DNA from: Spirochaetia bacterium
GTDB lineage: Bacteria > Spirochaetota > Spirochaetia > Treponematales > Breznakiellaceae
Reading direction: 5' to 3'
Length of the DNA stretch: 12,573 nt
Assembly (NCBI GenBank): GCA_025997675.1
Contig: BNUX01000085.1
Coordinates: 1 to 12,573 of the forward strand
This document shows, piece after piece, positions 12,330 through 12,573 of this stretch; positions within the stretch are counted from its first letter, which is position 1, and every line of letters starts with the position of its first letter. The notes beneath the pieces are model-generated. The model searched no databases. It had not been told where the DNA came from and saw nothing but the letters and a program-made list of their open reading frames with translations. The translations under genes were made by a program, and so were the position numbers.

Positions 12330-12338
12330 ACGTTTCTC

Positions 12339-12455
12339 CTATTGGTTAAGCAAGTGGTAATACTTGCTTTGACACTTCAATACATGGAAGATGACATCGG
12401 TGTGGTCATCTATCTTATGATATACGATTTCGAGCAAAAAAAGAATAAAAACACT
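12339..12455 (-). pseudogene. Possible C-terminal remnant of a RelE/ParE-family toxin
   Basis: On the minus strand a frame without any start codon runs from just after an in-frame TAA (12458-12456) to TAG (12341-12339). Its last part, IVYHKIDDHTDVIFHVLKC followed by QSKYYHLLNQ, aligns by eye with the end of RelE/ParE toxins ('YxIDxxxxxVxVxxVLxxxxDYxxLL'). It stops 9 bp before the antitoxin-like ATG12329, the usual toxin-antitoxin spacing. The first two thirds of such a toxin are absent; A/T-rich DNA and an unrelated promoter occupy that place. The match is short and could be chance. Confidence 0.4.
12348..12369. promoter_or_regulatory. 8-bp inverted repeat, possible operator
   Basis: AAGCAAGT (12348-12355), spacer GGTAAT, ACTTGCTT (12362-12369), perfect. 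It is just upstream of the antitoxin-like gene, where an autoregulatory operator would be expected, and overlaps the end of the toxin-like remnant. Confidence 0.4.
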
Positions 12456-12483
12456 TGATTATTTGATCGGCTTACGATATAGT
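12455..12483 (+). promoter_or_regulatory. Promoter of the gene leaving the right edge
   Basis: TTGATT (12455-12460), 17-bp spacer, TATAGT (12478-12483), preceded by an A-rich stretch (12436-12450) that could act as an UP element. Transcript start about 12490. Confidence 0.6.
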
Positions 12484-12496
12484 ATTGAATTATCGG

Positions 12497-12519
12497 GGTT
12501 TCCGGGTGAAGCCCCACGA
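12497..12519 (+). promoter_or_regulatory. Stem-loop in the leader of the last gene
   Basis: GGGGTTT pairs with AAGCCCC (7 bp with one G-U pair) around a CCGGGTG loop. Short outer complements (AGTAT before, ATACT after; TATCG and CGATA) could extend it. The ribosome site after it stays free. Boundaries are approximate. Confidence 0.35.
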
Positions 12520-12542
12520 CGATACTAAAGGGAGGAAAGTGT

Positions 12543-12573
12543 ATGAAGCTGTTGACATGTTCACGTAATTCCT
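12543..12573 (+). CDS. Start of an unidentified gene (partial)
   Basis: ATG12543 preceded by GGGAGG about 7 nt upstream and by a promoter at 12455-12483. Only MKLLTCSRNS is visible, too little to name the product. The convincing promoter, leader and site make a real gene likely. Confidence 0.55.
   Translation, partial: MKLLTCSRNS

Overview
The window looks like chromosome of a spirochaete, most likely a termite-gut-type treponeme. This rests on protein resemblance judged from memory: a spirochaete-type hypothetical protein (possibly DUF5312) between RNase Y and YmdB, FN3-like '...GPWSD' tail ends, and tiny antitoxin-like proteins starting 'MPRLTEAEYDALDEE'. Most of the window is GC-rich. About 1750-2650 is clearly AT-rich and looks acquired.

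Layout. 1-164: 3' end of a + strand gene with an FN3-like end and its terminator. 225-2504: an accessory patch of small toxin-antitoxin-type genes. It holds a lone antitoxin-like gene (-), a 59-aa protein overlapping a TacT-like GNAT (+), a cluster of RNA-like hairpins, a higA-like N-terminal remnant without its HTH (-), and a higBA module (+) bracketed by a 19-bp direct repeat. 2638-3197: hsp20 with a textbook sigma54 (-24/-12) promoter and a 5'-leader hairpin. 3204-4090 (-): a complete unit of consensus promoter, FMN riboswitch, a putative lipoprotein with a flavin-binding split-barrel domain, and a terminator. 4185-6818 (+): four overlapping genes for a 2-oxoacid:ferredoxin oxidoreductase (delta, alpha, beta, gamma). 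6824-7147 (-): an alkyltransferase-like DNA-repair protein, divergent from a membrane-anchored GerMN protein (7195-8052) that appears to be leaderless. 8049-12098 (-): rny, a spirochaete hypothetical gene and ymdB, tightly linked under one promoter. 12111-12455 (-): an antitoxin-like gene preceded by a possible RelE/ParE toxin C-terminal remnant. From 12455 (+): a promoter and structured leader for a gene that starts at 12543 and leaves the window.

How it works together. The oxidoreductase operon supplies ferredoxin-linked 2-oxoacid metabolism typical of an anaerobe. rny and ymdB form an RNA-turnover operon. The FMN riboswitch ties an envelope flavoprotein candidate to flavin status, and its expression platform may work as an ON switch. 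The patch at 225-2504 and the one after 12111 are sites of gain and decay of TA modules, several with missing DNA-binding parts or partners.
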